Assembly (NCBI GenBank): GCA_035582835.1
Contig: JAYKAV010001997.1
Location: 540,526-604,525 of the forward strand
Source of the DNA: Phoebastria nigripes
Lineage: Eukaryota > Chordata > Aves > Procellariiformes > Diomedeidae
Length of the DNA stretch: 64,000 nt
Reading direction: 5' to 3'
Shown here: positions 51,958 through 61,900 of the stretch, piece after piece
Numbering within the stretch: position 1 is the first letter of the stretch
Layout of the letters: each line of letters starts with the position of its first letter
Translations under genes and position numbers: made by a program
Notes under the pieces: model-generated
The model's input: only the letters and a program-made list of their open reading frames with translations
The model's database searches: none
What the model was told of the DNA's origin: nothing

Positions 51958-52389
51958 ATCAAACTTAAAATTCACACATTAAACATAAGATCTAGACACA
52001 AATAATACTGAAAATATTCTCAAACAATAACCATTTTAGGTAATTTGGATGAGTAGTTACCCTTGTTTCAAATGCCTTTAAGAGTATTTCTTAATACATA
52101 CACCATCGTGAAATGTCTTCAAATGCTTAGCTGGCCAGCTTTCAATAAGATTTTTAAATAGGGGAAAACTTATTTCTATAGAAATAACATTATCTAATTA
52201 TGAATCAGAGACTCATAATTGTAGTGCTTGGGGAAAAAAATACCATAGCCTTTTGAAATATTTAGAAGACATAAATAACTATTGTACATTTACAAGTTTA
52301 AATATTTAAAGGCCTTTGTTACTATAAAAAGTTGCTATGTACATATTAGATGCTATATAGAAATCCAGCCGGAGGCAAGCATTGAGCTC
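51952..52389 (-). other. CYP26A1: CYP26A1 3' UTR (inferred)
   Basis: AT-rich sequence between the CYP26A1 stop codon (52390-52392) and the first minus-strand AATAAA downstream (51952-51957, read as TTTATT on plus). It implies a 3' UTR of about 440-460 nt. On the minus strand it holds TTATTTAT (52271-52278), an AU-rich element of the type linked to rapid mRNA decay, and other TATTTAAA-like runs. The extent is inferred from sequence signals only. Confidence 0.6.
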
Positions 52390-55025
52390 TCAGATTTGGC
52401 CGCTGAAACCTATGAATTTGGTAGGCAGATTGTCGACAGGGTACACTATGGGGCCCGTTTTCATTGTAGGAGGTCCATTCAGCAGCTGCCAGTCACAGCT
52501 CCGAGCCAACTCCACGGTAAATATTTTTAGAAGGACTTTTGCAAACTCTTTGCCCACGCAGCTCCTCAAGCCCCCACCGAAAGGAATGAAACTGAACCTA
52601 GAAGAATCCTCTGGAGATGGAGACATGAAGCGATCTGGGTTAAATTCATCCTTGTTGGTAAAGAGATCTGCCACATCGTGGGTATCACAGATACTGTAAA
52701 TAACATTCCAACCTTTAGGGATCTGGTAACCCTATCAAAAGAAGAGAAAGGAGACATGAAGCACCTTGCTGTGTTAAATAAGGCGAAGTGTTAGCACAGG
52801 ACACGTCGCTGCAGCCCACCTCCCCTCCTGGCTTCCTGCAGGTCACTCTAAGGCAGATAGGCTACGTGAATGCACTAGTACTTTGCAGCTGCGCCGAGGA
52901 GTCGAGCCCAAGCCCCACTTACATTTAGCTCAAGGGTCTTGAGTGCAATTCGAAATCCTCCAGGAACAGGAGGGCTCAGCCGGAGGGTCTCTTTGATGAC
53001 ACAGCCTGTGTACTTCAGCTGCTCCAAGACCTCCATGTCCAGCTGCTTCTCTTGGTTGAGACTGCACAGTAACCCCTAGAAAGAAAGATGCTGCCATGAC
53101 TTTTATGGAGCAGGCGGCTAGGACTCCCAGCACTGCAAAGCAGCTGCCCCTCAGCAAGTGGTGTTTTCCTGCCACCCGCTAAAAGAAGGGCACCACCTGG
53201 GTCGAGGGGAGCCCTGTCTGGGACACCTCTCCTGGAGGTACCTTCCCGCTGCCCACTCCTGTGAAATGGCTCCGGGGCAGGCACACACCTTCACCTGCAG
53301 TTCTTTCCTCACTTTCTGCAGGACATCGTGGTGGAGCCCTAGGAAGGCGATCAGCGATGTGGCAGCGCTAGCAGTGGTTTCATGGCCCCCAAACAGCAGC
53401 TCTGTGGCAGACTCCTTCAACTCCTTATCACAGGACAGAGGAACACAAAACAGGTCTTGAATATAGTATCTCCACCAGGCCCATTCGACCACCAGATCGC
53501 TGTGCGTCACTCCCAGGCTGGAGCAGGCACCCAGGGGGCCAGGATGGGGGTGCTGCTCCCTGGGGACACGGCCCTGGTCCTGTGCTCCCCATCCAATAGC
53601 CTGGGTGCAGCCTCTGCACCCCAGTGCACTACACAAGGTGGTTTATTGCATGTGGAGGGGGGGCTAGCCTCCTGCTCTCTCCTTTTGGCCCCAAAAGATA
53701 AACCTGCTGCTGACAGAGAGGCTGGGGAAAAGGGACGGATCTGGCCCTGGGGAACCTCACCTGCATGTTGAGCTGCTCCCCATTGCCCTGTGTGTGCTCC
53801 ATCAGCAGCTGCAGTGCATCCTTATAGCCACCCTCAGGCTCCTTGCGGGCCATCTTGGCACGGATGTTCTCCTCGATCTTGGCGTGGATGATGTTGCGCG
53901 CCCGCAAGCCCTGGCCAGGCAGCAGGGAGAGCAACGTGGGACTTAGGCCAATACTGCCATCCCTCCCATCCATTCCCCACTGCCCTGGGTGCAGGGGCAC
54001 CCCTCTCCTCCCGGCCTGCCAGGAGCCTTACCCGGTAGAGCCCGCTGAAGGGCACATCGATGGGGAGGGAGAAGAGGTTGCGGATCATCTCCTCGAAGGC
54101 CTCCACCAGCTGCTGCTCGCCGTCGGGGCTGGCCTGGCAGGGCTGGAAGCCCAGCAGGATCCTCATGGCGATGCGAAACATGAGGCGCTTCACCTCGGGG
54201 TACACCAGCAGGCAGGGCCCGGCGGCACCCAGCCACTGTGCCAGGCAGGCGCTCACCTCCTCCTGGATGACGGGCACGTAGTGCTGCAGGGCGTCTCGGG
54301 AGAAGGCCCGCATGATCACCTGCCCGGGGGGACGAGGAGGAGGAGGAGGAGGAGGAAGGGGACACAGGCTCAGCCGCCGCGCCTGGGGCGGCCGCGCCCG
54401 CTCCCCGCCCGCCGCCGGGGCCGTACCTTTTTGCGGTGCTTGTGCTGCCCGTTGTGGAGGTTGGAGAGGCAGCCCGAGCCCAAGATGGTGCGCACCGAGG
54501 CGGGCCACTGCACGGAGACGAGCCGGTGCTCGCCCAGCAGGATGTGCCGCACGTTCTCGGCGCCCATCACTCGCACCGTGGGCCGCCCGAAGAGGTGAGT
54601 CTTGTAGATGAAGCCGTATTTCCTGCGCTTCATCTGCAGGAATTTCCGCCTCTGGACAGGGCAGGGAGGGAAATAATAAAATAAATTTTTAAAAGGAGGA
54701 GAGGAAGGGTCAGGGAGAGCAGCTCTTTCCCACCTGGGCACGGGAGCCCGGCGAAGCCGCTGCTCATCCCCCTCCCCTGCAGCCAGAGGAGGAGCCGAGG
54801 CGCTTCTCCGCTCGCCGCGGCATCGCCTCGCCTTACCTGCAGCACCATCTGCAGTGTCTCCCCGAAGAAGGGGAGCCCCATGGTGCCCGGAGGCAGCGGG
54901 AGCGGGCAGCTGGGGTCGCGGCCGCTCACGCAGTACAGGTCCCAGAGCTTGACGGCGGCCAGAAAGAGTAGAAGGGGCAGCAGGAAGGTGCACAGGGCGC
55001 TGGCGACCAGGGCGGAGAAGCCCAT
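52390..55025 (-). CDS. CYP26A1: CYP26A1, retinoic acid 4-hydroxylase (complete, 7 exons)
   Basis: Cytochrome P450 of the endoplasmic reticulum that oxidises all-trans retinoic acid to 4-hydroxy and 4-oxo products and limits retinoid signalling. Coding exons on the minus strand, in transcript order: 54837-55025, 54427-54651, 54032-54319, 53761-53910, 53289-53423, 52923-53075, 52390-52731. They encode 63+75+96+50+45+51+113 = 493 residues, close to human CYP26A1 (497 from memory). Every intron is GT-AG, in phase 0, and 107-337 bp long. A hydrophobic anchor lies at about residues 5-25. The I-helix oxygen-activation motif GGHETT is at about 296-301, the ExxR motif KETLR has E358 and R361, FNPDRF is in the last exon, and the haem loop FGGGLRSCVG is at 431-440 with Cys438 as ligand. 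The ATG has G at -3 and G at +4. No frameshift or stop was found, so the gene looks functional. Exon 5 begins after a weak acceptor (ATAAG). Confidence 0.97.
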
Positions 55026-55101
55026 GGCTGGGGAGCGAGTCCAGTCTGGCCCGGCCCCCCGGGAGCTCCGAGTGCGCGGGCCGTGCTTGTCGCGGGCCGC
55101 C

Positions 55102-55108
55102 TTTTATA
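55102..55108 (-). promoter_or_regulatory. CYP26A1: TATA box of CYP26A1
   Basis: The minus strand reads GGTATAAAAGG here, about 77-83 bp upstream of the ATG. This places transcription start near 55,075-55,080 and gives a 5' UTR of about 50 nt. A TATA box inside a CpG-rich promoter matches the known architecture of vertebrate CYP26A1. Confidence 0.85.
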
Positions 55109-55151
55109 CCCTTCCCAGGTTGCTGCCCACCCTACCTTGGTCCGATAAATT

Positions 55152-55168
55152 AGTTCACCCAAAGTTCA
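55152..55168 (+). promoter_or_regulatory. CYP26A1: Proximal retinoic acid response element (DR5, R1)
   Basis: AGTTCACCCAAAGTTCA is two AGTTCA half-sites separated by five bases (CCCAA). It is the DR5 element known from the proximal mammalian CYP26A1 promoter, where RAR/RXR heterodimers bind. It lies about 75-90 bp upstream of the inferred start site. The identity is a direct match to the established element; activity here is inferred. Confidence 0.93.
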
Positions 55169-55192
55169 TCTTTAATTGCGGATTGTGGCCTG

Positions 55193-55204
55193 GCTCCTCC
55201 CCCC
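55193..55204 (-). promoter_or_regulatory. GC/G-rich box upstream of the R1 RARE
   Basis: CTCCTCCCCCCG on the plus strand (CGGGGGGAGGAG on minus), about 25 bp upstream of the DR5 element. A G-rich Sp1-type element next to R1 is known for mammalian CYP26A1. Its use here is inferred from position and composition. Confidence 0.5.
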
Positions 55205-56331
55205 GAAATCTTTAACTATTTGCTTTGCGCGGCGCATCCTGCCCGCCGCAGACCGCCGCCGGGGAAGGAAAGGTGCTGCCGGGCGCGGCGGCAGCGGCTC
55301 GGGGCTCGCTCCCCGCTGCACCGCGCTCAGCGAGCGGGCCGCGGGACGCCGCCGACAGCTGACAGCCGGGGGCCGGCCGCCTCCTCGGATTTATCGCCGA
55401 TGCTCGTTAGAGACCAGCAGGTTGCGCCGAGGCAGAGAAATGCCCCGCTCCAGCACCCGGCAGCCCGGAGATACCTACGCCCGGGGGCGCTCCCCGGCCG
55501 GTGCCGATGCGCTCTGCAAGCTGCGGAGCTCCTTCGCCAGCCCGCTGCTGTCGCCGGCCGGGAGCGGCGAGCGAGCAGAGCCGGGAGAAGCCGGGCTGGT
55601 GCCGGGGGCCGGACGGGGCGGTCGGTCCCCCGTGCTGGAGGAGCCCGGTGGCCCGCCGGGCAGAGCCGCAACTGTGCCGGGGCATCGGCGGAGGAGCCTC
55701 CGCTGTCCTCTGGTTCACCTCGAAAGGCCCGGCTTGTATTTCTGCCCGGCCGCGAGGGAAGGAGCCGCGGGCAGCACTCCGTCTCAGCCTCCCGATGCAG
55801 GTTCAAGCGCGGGTCACCGAGGGAAAGGGAGGTGAGCGCGGAAAGGAAACACCCAACCCGCCGTGCCCGGCTCCTCTCCCCGGGATCCGCTGCCCGCCCT
55901 CTCCCGGGGCTCGCCGGCATTCCGGGGCCGTCGGGGCTGCCGCGGCCTGGAAGGGGCGCTCGGCACCGGCCGGGCACCCCGCCTGCAGCCGGGGCGCGGA
56001 GGGGCTCCCTGCCGGAGGCGGCGGGCAGGCACCGGGGGTCGCTCTCCGGGATGGAGCGGCGGCTCCGGCCAGGAGGAGCGCGGCGGGACCCGGTCGGCCG
56101 GGGAGGGTGCGCTCGCTGGGGCTCCCACTGGGTCCCGGCGCAGGAGGCGCCGTCCGGGGGACGCGGCCGCTGGGGAAGGGGCGCCCGGCACGGACCGCGG
56201 CTGCGGGGCCGCGGAGCGCTCCGCTGGGCACGGCTGCTACCAATAAACTGCCGTGCTCGCTTCCCCCCACCCCCGTTTTTGTTTCCTTTTCCCTCCCTGT
56301 TACTTTTCCTTCCTTGTTCCCAGACAAGCTC

Positions 56332-56337
56332 AATAAA
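56332..56337 (+). terminator. Plus-strand polyadenylation signal with GT-rich downstream element
   Basis: AATAAA is followed about 15 nt later by a GTGTGTGTGTTTGTGT-type tract (about 56,346-56,365), the usual layout of a functional poly(A) site. A second AATAAA lies at 56242-56247. Both are on the strand opposite CYP26A1 and about 1.2-1.3 kb upstream of its start. They could end a short divergent (upstream antisense) transcript. No transcript evidence is available from sequence alone. Confidence 0.35.
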
Positions 56338-56665
56338 CGCTGGAAGTTGTGTGTGTGTTTGTGTAGGGAGGGGGAAGATGTCACTTTTAATTATTATTTT
56401 TCTGACAATCAACGCATCACAAGGGACCCTCCTTCCTCTTACGATGCCTCGTGGGAGCGGGGCTGCCCGTCTCCGCAGCCCCTTGCCCAAGAGGGGTACC
56501 CCTCCCGGGGGGGTACTTCCTCGCCCCCGGAGGCGCGCAGCCCCTCGGGGTACGGCGCGGCTCCGCGGGGCCCGGCCGGCGCTGGCCGGGAGCGGCGGCC
56601 GCGCCCTGACCCGGCGCTCTCCCCTTGCCGGGCGCTGACCTGCTTGTGACCTACAACACGGACCG

Positions 56666-56682
56666 TGACATCTGCGTGAACC
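56666..56682 (-). promoter_or_regulatory. Candidate distal RARE of CYP26A1 (imperfect DR5)
   Basis: On the minus strand this reads GGTTCA, CGCAG, ATGTCA: two half-site-like hexamers with a 5-base spacer, the second one base off consensus. It sits about 1.6 kb upstream of the CYP26A1 start, with two more half-sites nearby: TGACCT at 56647-56652 and AGTTCA at 56701-56706. Mammalian CYP26A1 has a distal RARE about 2 kb upstream, so position and cluster fit. Orthology of the exact element was not tested. Confidence 0.5.
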
Positions 56683-58140
56683 CGGCCGGCAACCGCGCCA
56701 AGTTCACTGTCTATCAAAATAACGAGATACGGTGGCCTGAGCACCGATAATTGCCACAGGAAGGCTTTATTATCTCCCCAGCTGTGTATTCCCCAGCCAT
56801 CGGCTCGAAAACAATCAAATGGTAAAGAGTGAAAGGGATAATTAAAAACATCTTGGAAGGGGGTCAAGAAATTAACAGCCTAATATGAACAAACTTTGAT
56901 TACAAGTAACAATTATTACACTTCATTTGTAAATGCTCGTGTTTATCTGCAAACAAAATCAGTTTCAAGTTGTTTTTTTTTTTAAACTAGATTCATGTTA
57001 CTTTTTTCAGCGGGTGGCTACGGGGCTCGTTAGCGCTCGGGGTAATTTTTAAGTGTGCTGCTGGAAGAGCCCCGGCCCTCCCGCACCCAGTGCTGGGCAC
57101 TGCAGGCTCAGCCCTGCCCGCAGCCCTGCCCGTGGTGGGAGCCTCCGTCGCCCGCGGGTCACAGCCACGCCAGCAGCTCCTGCTAATTAAAGTTAGTCAT
57201 TGCCACTTGCAGCCACCACCTACTGATTTCACCTCTGATAGCCAGAAAGATTCACCTTTTCAGGACAAGGTCAGGAGGGGCAAAGGCTCTGGTTCACTAT
57301 GGGGTCGACCTGCTAACAGCACTTAACTCAGCCCTGCAGTTCAACCTCTTCCAGATTTGACCTGTCCCATTTGGGAGCCACATTTCTGCCCCAGGTAGCA
57401 TTGTGCTCGCTGCGCAGCCCTCTGACAGCTAACGGCAGCACACACCCCACTGCAGTGCCCCAGCACGGACGTGCAAGGGGGACTGGCCAGGGCGAGGTTA
57501 TTTGTAGCCTGGCATTGAAGCAGGATGATGACAGATTCAGGGGACAGGGGAGCTCCCCAGAGCCTTTCCAAAGGGACTCTGTCCTCGTGCCACATTTCTG
57601 CCCTCACAGGTCAAGCTGCTGCTGGTTCTTCACACAGGGCAGACCACGCCACCAGGCCCAGGATGCACTGGAGGGACCAGGCGGATGGTTTCTCCCACTG
57701 CTTCCATGCAGGACATGTGACAGTGGGGAGCAGAGCTGAAGCTGAAAGGAGCTTATAAACACATTGTAGTGGAGCAAGGACTTGGGCCCAGCTCTGTTCT
57801 CAGTGCACAAGCAACTGGACTCACTTCATTTTACATCGGAGAGAAGTACCCCGTGTCTCACCGAGGCAGGTGGTACTCAAAAGCCACCTAAAAAGGTGTC
57901 CTCAGCACCCAGGCTTAGCCCCGGTTACCATGCCCTGGATGGACCCACAGAGCTGCTGTCCTGGCACTTTCCCTGGCAGAGCTAGGCTGCGGGAGGTGAC
58001 ACGGTCAGTCTGGCCAGCCAGCCACCATGGAGCCTCTGTCACTTTGCAAATGCCCCCTCTGCAATGTGAACAGCATCATCAGGAACAGGGGACTTTCCAC
58101 CACAAATCAGACATATTCAGAAATGTCTGTTTTCCAAATG
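56683..58140. other. Intergenic spacer between CYP26A1 5' flank and CYP26C1 3' end
   Basis: No gene was recognised. The first part (56,700-57,060) is AT-rich with short T and A runs. The rest is moderately GC-rich unique sequence with scattered AGGTCA-like half-sites (about 57,267 and 57,608) that form no good DR2 or DR5. Given its place between two retinoid-metabolising genes it may hold regulatory sequence, but nothing specific was seen. Confidence 0.4.
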
Positions 58141-58146
58141 TTTATT
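58141..58146 (-). terminator. CYP26C1: Candidate polyadenylation signal of CYP26C1
   Basis: AATAAA on the minus strand (TTTATT on plus), the first canonical hexamer after the CYP26C1 stop codon at 58905-58907. It would give a 3' UTR of about 760 nt. A non-canonical earlier site cannot be excluded. Confidence 0.4.
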
Positions 58147-58904
58147 CCGCAAAGCCCCCTCCCCTGCTTCAGTCCAATCCCTCGGTCAGGCTGCGGCTGG
58201 GGACTGCATCCTGCAGGGACCCCAGAGGGGGGCTTCAGGCAGACCCTGAGCAGCAGCATGGTGCTCACGCACAACATACACAGCTAATACTACTGGGTGA
58301 ATGAGACATGTCCTCTTTGTGCCGGCTCTAATGGGAAGTGCAGGAAAGAGATTAAATATTTACAGTAACAACTACTTTATACCCTATTATTCTAGCTACA
58401 GCTGATGCTGTGGATTGGGCAGCCCTGGCTTGTGTTTTCCTGCAGAGTCCCCCCCATCTTCCCTCTTTTTACACCTAAAAAGCTACAGTGTGCAGGATGT
58501 TCATCCTGCCTCTCCTATAACACTCCTACAGGAGAGAACCCTGGAACAGAAAAGCTCTGGGAGCCTTAGCTGTGGGGCTGGGAGTTTTGCTCCCCATCCC
58601 CGGTGGCTGGAGACCTGTGTCGGGCAGGGGCTGGCTGAGCCCCCATGGGGGATGCTCCCTGCCAGCAGCTTCAGCGGGTTTTGCCCCTGGGCTGGGGCTG
58701 AGGCTCACCCCGGTGCTCAGGAGCAGGACCCTGCAGGACCCTCCCTATCGGCTTGTGCACCAGGAGGGGAAAAATAAAAAGACCTTTGGGGTTTTGCTCT
58801 GCAGTGACCCAGTGCCATACCCAGCCTGGGACAGCAGAGACCTGCCCCCGGCAGCTGTGGAGGGGCATCGATGCCAGGGCTGAGGGGGGCAGCGGACCCC
58901 TGGC

Positions 58905-61900
58905 TCAGGCCTCGCTGCCGCAGCTGGGCTGCAAGGGGTGGAAGTAGAGCTGCAGCCCATCGTCGACGGGGTGCACAATGGGCACGGTCTGCATGGCGGG
59001 GTAGCTGGGGGTAGCCAGTTCCCAGCGGGCCGTGCTGACCAGCTCGATGGCCAGCAGCTTGAGGATGGCCTGTGCCAGCTCCTTGCCAATGCAGCTCCGT
59101 GCCCCGCCACCAAAGGGGATGTAGTGGAAGCGGCCCACGGCCTCCATCCGGGCAGCACCGAAGCGGTCTGGGTCGAAGCCGTTGGGGCTCTGGTAGACAG
59201 CAGCTGTCTCATGCGTGTCACGGATGCTGTACATGACACTCCAGCCTTTGGGGATCTGGTAGCCCTGGGAGGGGAAGAGAAAAGGGGAGGAGAGGAGCGT
59301 TACATACCTGTGCAGCCGGCTATGCTAGTGGAGGGTGAGCAGAGGGTGCCTGGGGGCAGCCCCACTACATTGCCCATCTGCTCTGCAGCTCCTTTTCTCC
59401 CCAGCCCAGCTGGGACCCATGGAGGTTGCTGGGTGCCACGTTCCCCTGAGCTACACTGCCAAGCACTACCACGGTGCCGGACACAGGGTTTGTGCAGGCA
59501 GTGGCAGGCAGCAGCTCCTTAGCAGCCCGCTGGCATGTGAGGCACTTACGTCCAGCTCGAAAGTCTGCAGTGCCGTCCTGTAGCCTCCGGAGACGGGGGG
59601 CAGCACCCGCAGCACCTCCTTAATCACACAGTCCAGATAGTGCAGGTGGCTCAGCTTCTCCAGGCTGATGTCTGAGGGGCAATGACAGCTCTGCCCTGAT
59701 GGTGCCCAGAGCTGGGGGCCAGCGCAGGGACTGCTCTGGGGGAGGGTGGGCTCCAGTGGGGCACGGGGCTGGGGGGAACCTTCCTCCATTGGGCCTGGGG
59801 GCTGGCTCTGGTCCTCACGAGCGTCTTTGGCTGTTGGGCGGAGAAGTGGCTTCTCGCCGTCCGTGCTCTGGGCGGTCAGGGTGTCTGGGCAGGGTCCCAC
59901 AGGGCAGTGCTCACACTGCTGGTACAGCTCGTGGGACATCAGCTCCTGCCTTATTTTTTCAATCACTGAGGGGTGCTTCAGTAGCAGGAGGATCAGAGAG
60001 GTGCTGGCACTAGCCGTGGTGAAAAAAGCAGCAAATATGAGCTCAATCGCTGACTCCTGGGAGAGGAAGGAAGTTTGACAAGTTTGAATGCCATTTTAAA
60101 CTGGTTGTGATTCAGACTGTTCTCACCTTTTGCAGGTTTTGGCCCTGTGCAGAGGACCCTGGCCCCCCATCTGCTCTCCACAAACCTGCACCCACCCCAG
60201 GTTGGCAGGGGCCAAAACAAGACACCCTTGTTCTTCCATTTCTGTACGAACTGGACATCCACTTGCCAAGTGACTGATGCAGAAACACAACTGAGATGAG
60301 TAGACATCACCTCCAATCCAGCTCTTCTGAGCTTTCCTTCAANGATTTACAAATTTTAAAGAAGCATTTTAACATGCATTTTAGCATACTGAATGAAGTT
60401 CATTTCAAGCATTACGCTTTTTGTCTTCATCTGCCAATTCCCCTTTGTGCCCAGCTTTTACCTTTCTGCCCAGCCAGGGGTTATGAGGCTGTGTGTTCAT
60501 GCATAAATCCTAGATGCTCTGGCAGCTAAAAGGGTTGCATTTGATCCATCTCCAGTTATAATCGACCATTTGCTTGTCTGGGAGGGGACTCAAACCAACA
60601 GAGTCAAAAGCAGAAAGACCTCCCTGCTATAGCAGGTCAGCCCGGGAGGTGCTGTAGCCGGCAGGGAGCTCTCCTGCAGGGATGCACACACCAGGCAAAG
60701 GACTTGCTTGCTTTTCAAGCTTTACAGCCTGAAGCACAGCAGTGTTCCTGATAGCTCCGTAGCAGATGTGTCCATAACAAGTTAGGAGGTTAACCAGCTT
60801 GGACCACAGCACAGTCAAATCCGTAATATGTGCCTTGTCCCAGCTCACAGATGCCCACGCAGCCTCCCAGTCTTTCTGGGATTGTCCGCAAGGTCTATAT
60901 GGCACAGCACATGCCAGGTTGCTGCGGGCTGTTTGCAGCACCCTGTGATCAACTTTTGGAAATTGTTTTCCAAAAGTTAAGGGTTGCCCGGAGCTGGGTC
61001 ATGGCATGTCACATCTCTGATGGCAAATATAATGCTCAAACTTACAGCACCATCTGAAGGTGCCTGCGGCTCTGTAGCACTGGGCTGGGAGTGCTGAGGC
61101 CGGAAGCCAGACCCAAAAGCCACGGGAGAAGCCTGAGGGAGAAGCACAAGGAGCTGCCACCCTGGGAGGGGCTGGGACCTGGCTGGCACTACCAAGCACC
61201 AATTGCTCCAGTCCAGGGGCAAAGCGGAGCAAAACCCCCCAGGGAAACAGAGCAGTTTCCTTTCACGCAGCTATGTGTCTGGATTTTAAATTGTTCTGAC
61301 ACAACCGGTTTCTGGAGAGCTGAAGCCAAAAACACAGGGAAGGACACCTGAAGGTACCAAGTCTGTTAACGTAACAAGGATCACTCTTTGCTACCATCCC
61401 CACTGCCATATATTGGCTGGACTAGAGGCTTTTGCCAAAGTGCAGCTCTCAAGGGCATCTTTCAGCTGAAATAAAACCTCTGAAATAACAGATCCCTGTC
61501 GACCCCTATCACACCTCCTGCAGGCGTTAGCAGGAATTTCTACATTCACAAGGTAGCAGACCCAGATGAAAAGAAATCTCTCAGTTCCACCACTTGCAAT
61601 TAAAACCCAAAACATTTCAATAACATGCAAGGAATTTAGGGCAGGCTCTGAGACTTGAAATAACAGCCCTTATGACTCCCTGCATCAACCTGCTGACTTT
61701 CCCTCCCTGCTCTTACAAGGCCAACATAGCCGGTGTCTGGGAGGCAGCATCTTCCCACAGCTTCACCAGTATTGTCCCTGTGCTACAGCCCGACTCCCTG
61801 TCCTGGGAGGCAGGACTGGCGGCGTTACCATTCCACCCATCCAGCCAGTGACAGCACTGTTATGTAGGATGTGGGTTTTTTTAATCCTTCCAAGGTTTCA

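Larger units (their letters stand above)
54000..56650. promoter_or_regulatory. CpG island over CYP26A1 5' exons and promoter
   Basis: CpG-dense, very GC-rich sequence runs from CYP26A1 exon 3 across exons 1-2 and the TATA box and about 1.5 kb upstream. It ends sharply near 56.65-56.75 kb, where AT-rich sequence resumes. A short AT-richer stretch with GT repeats interrupts it at about 56,270-56,430. Low stop-codon density here gives long open frames on both strands (for example 55,220-56,638 plus and 55,327-56,490 minus) that look like composition artefacts. Confidence 0.8.

Noticed and set aside
53843..54598. 251-codon plus-strand open frame
   Set aside because: It is antisense to CYP26A1 exons 2-4 and introns, whose codon structure and family match explain the sequence.
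55220..56638. 472-codon plus-strand open frame and overlapping 387-codon minus frame in the CYP26A1 upstream CpG island
   Set aside because: Very GC-rich DNA has few stop codons. Several frames are open at once on both strands, the peptides are Arg/Gly/Pro/Ala-rich low complexity, and none resembles a known domain.
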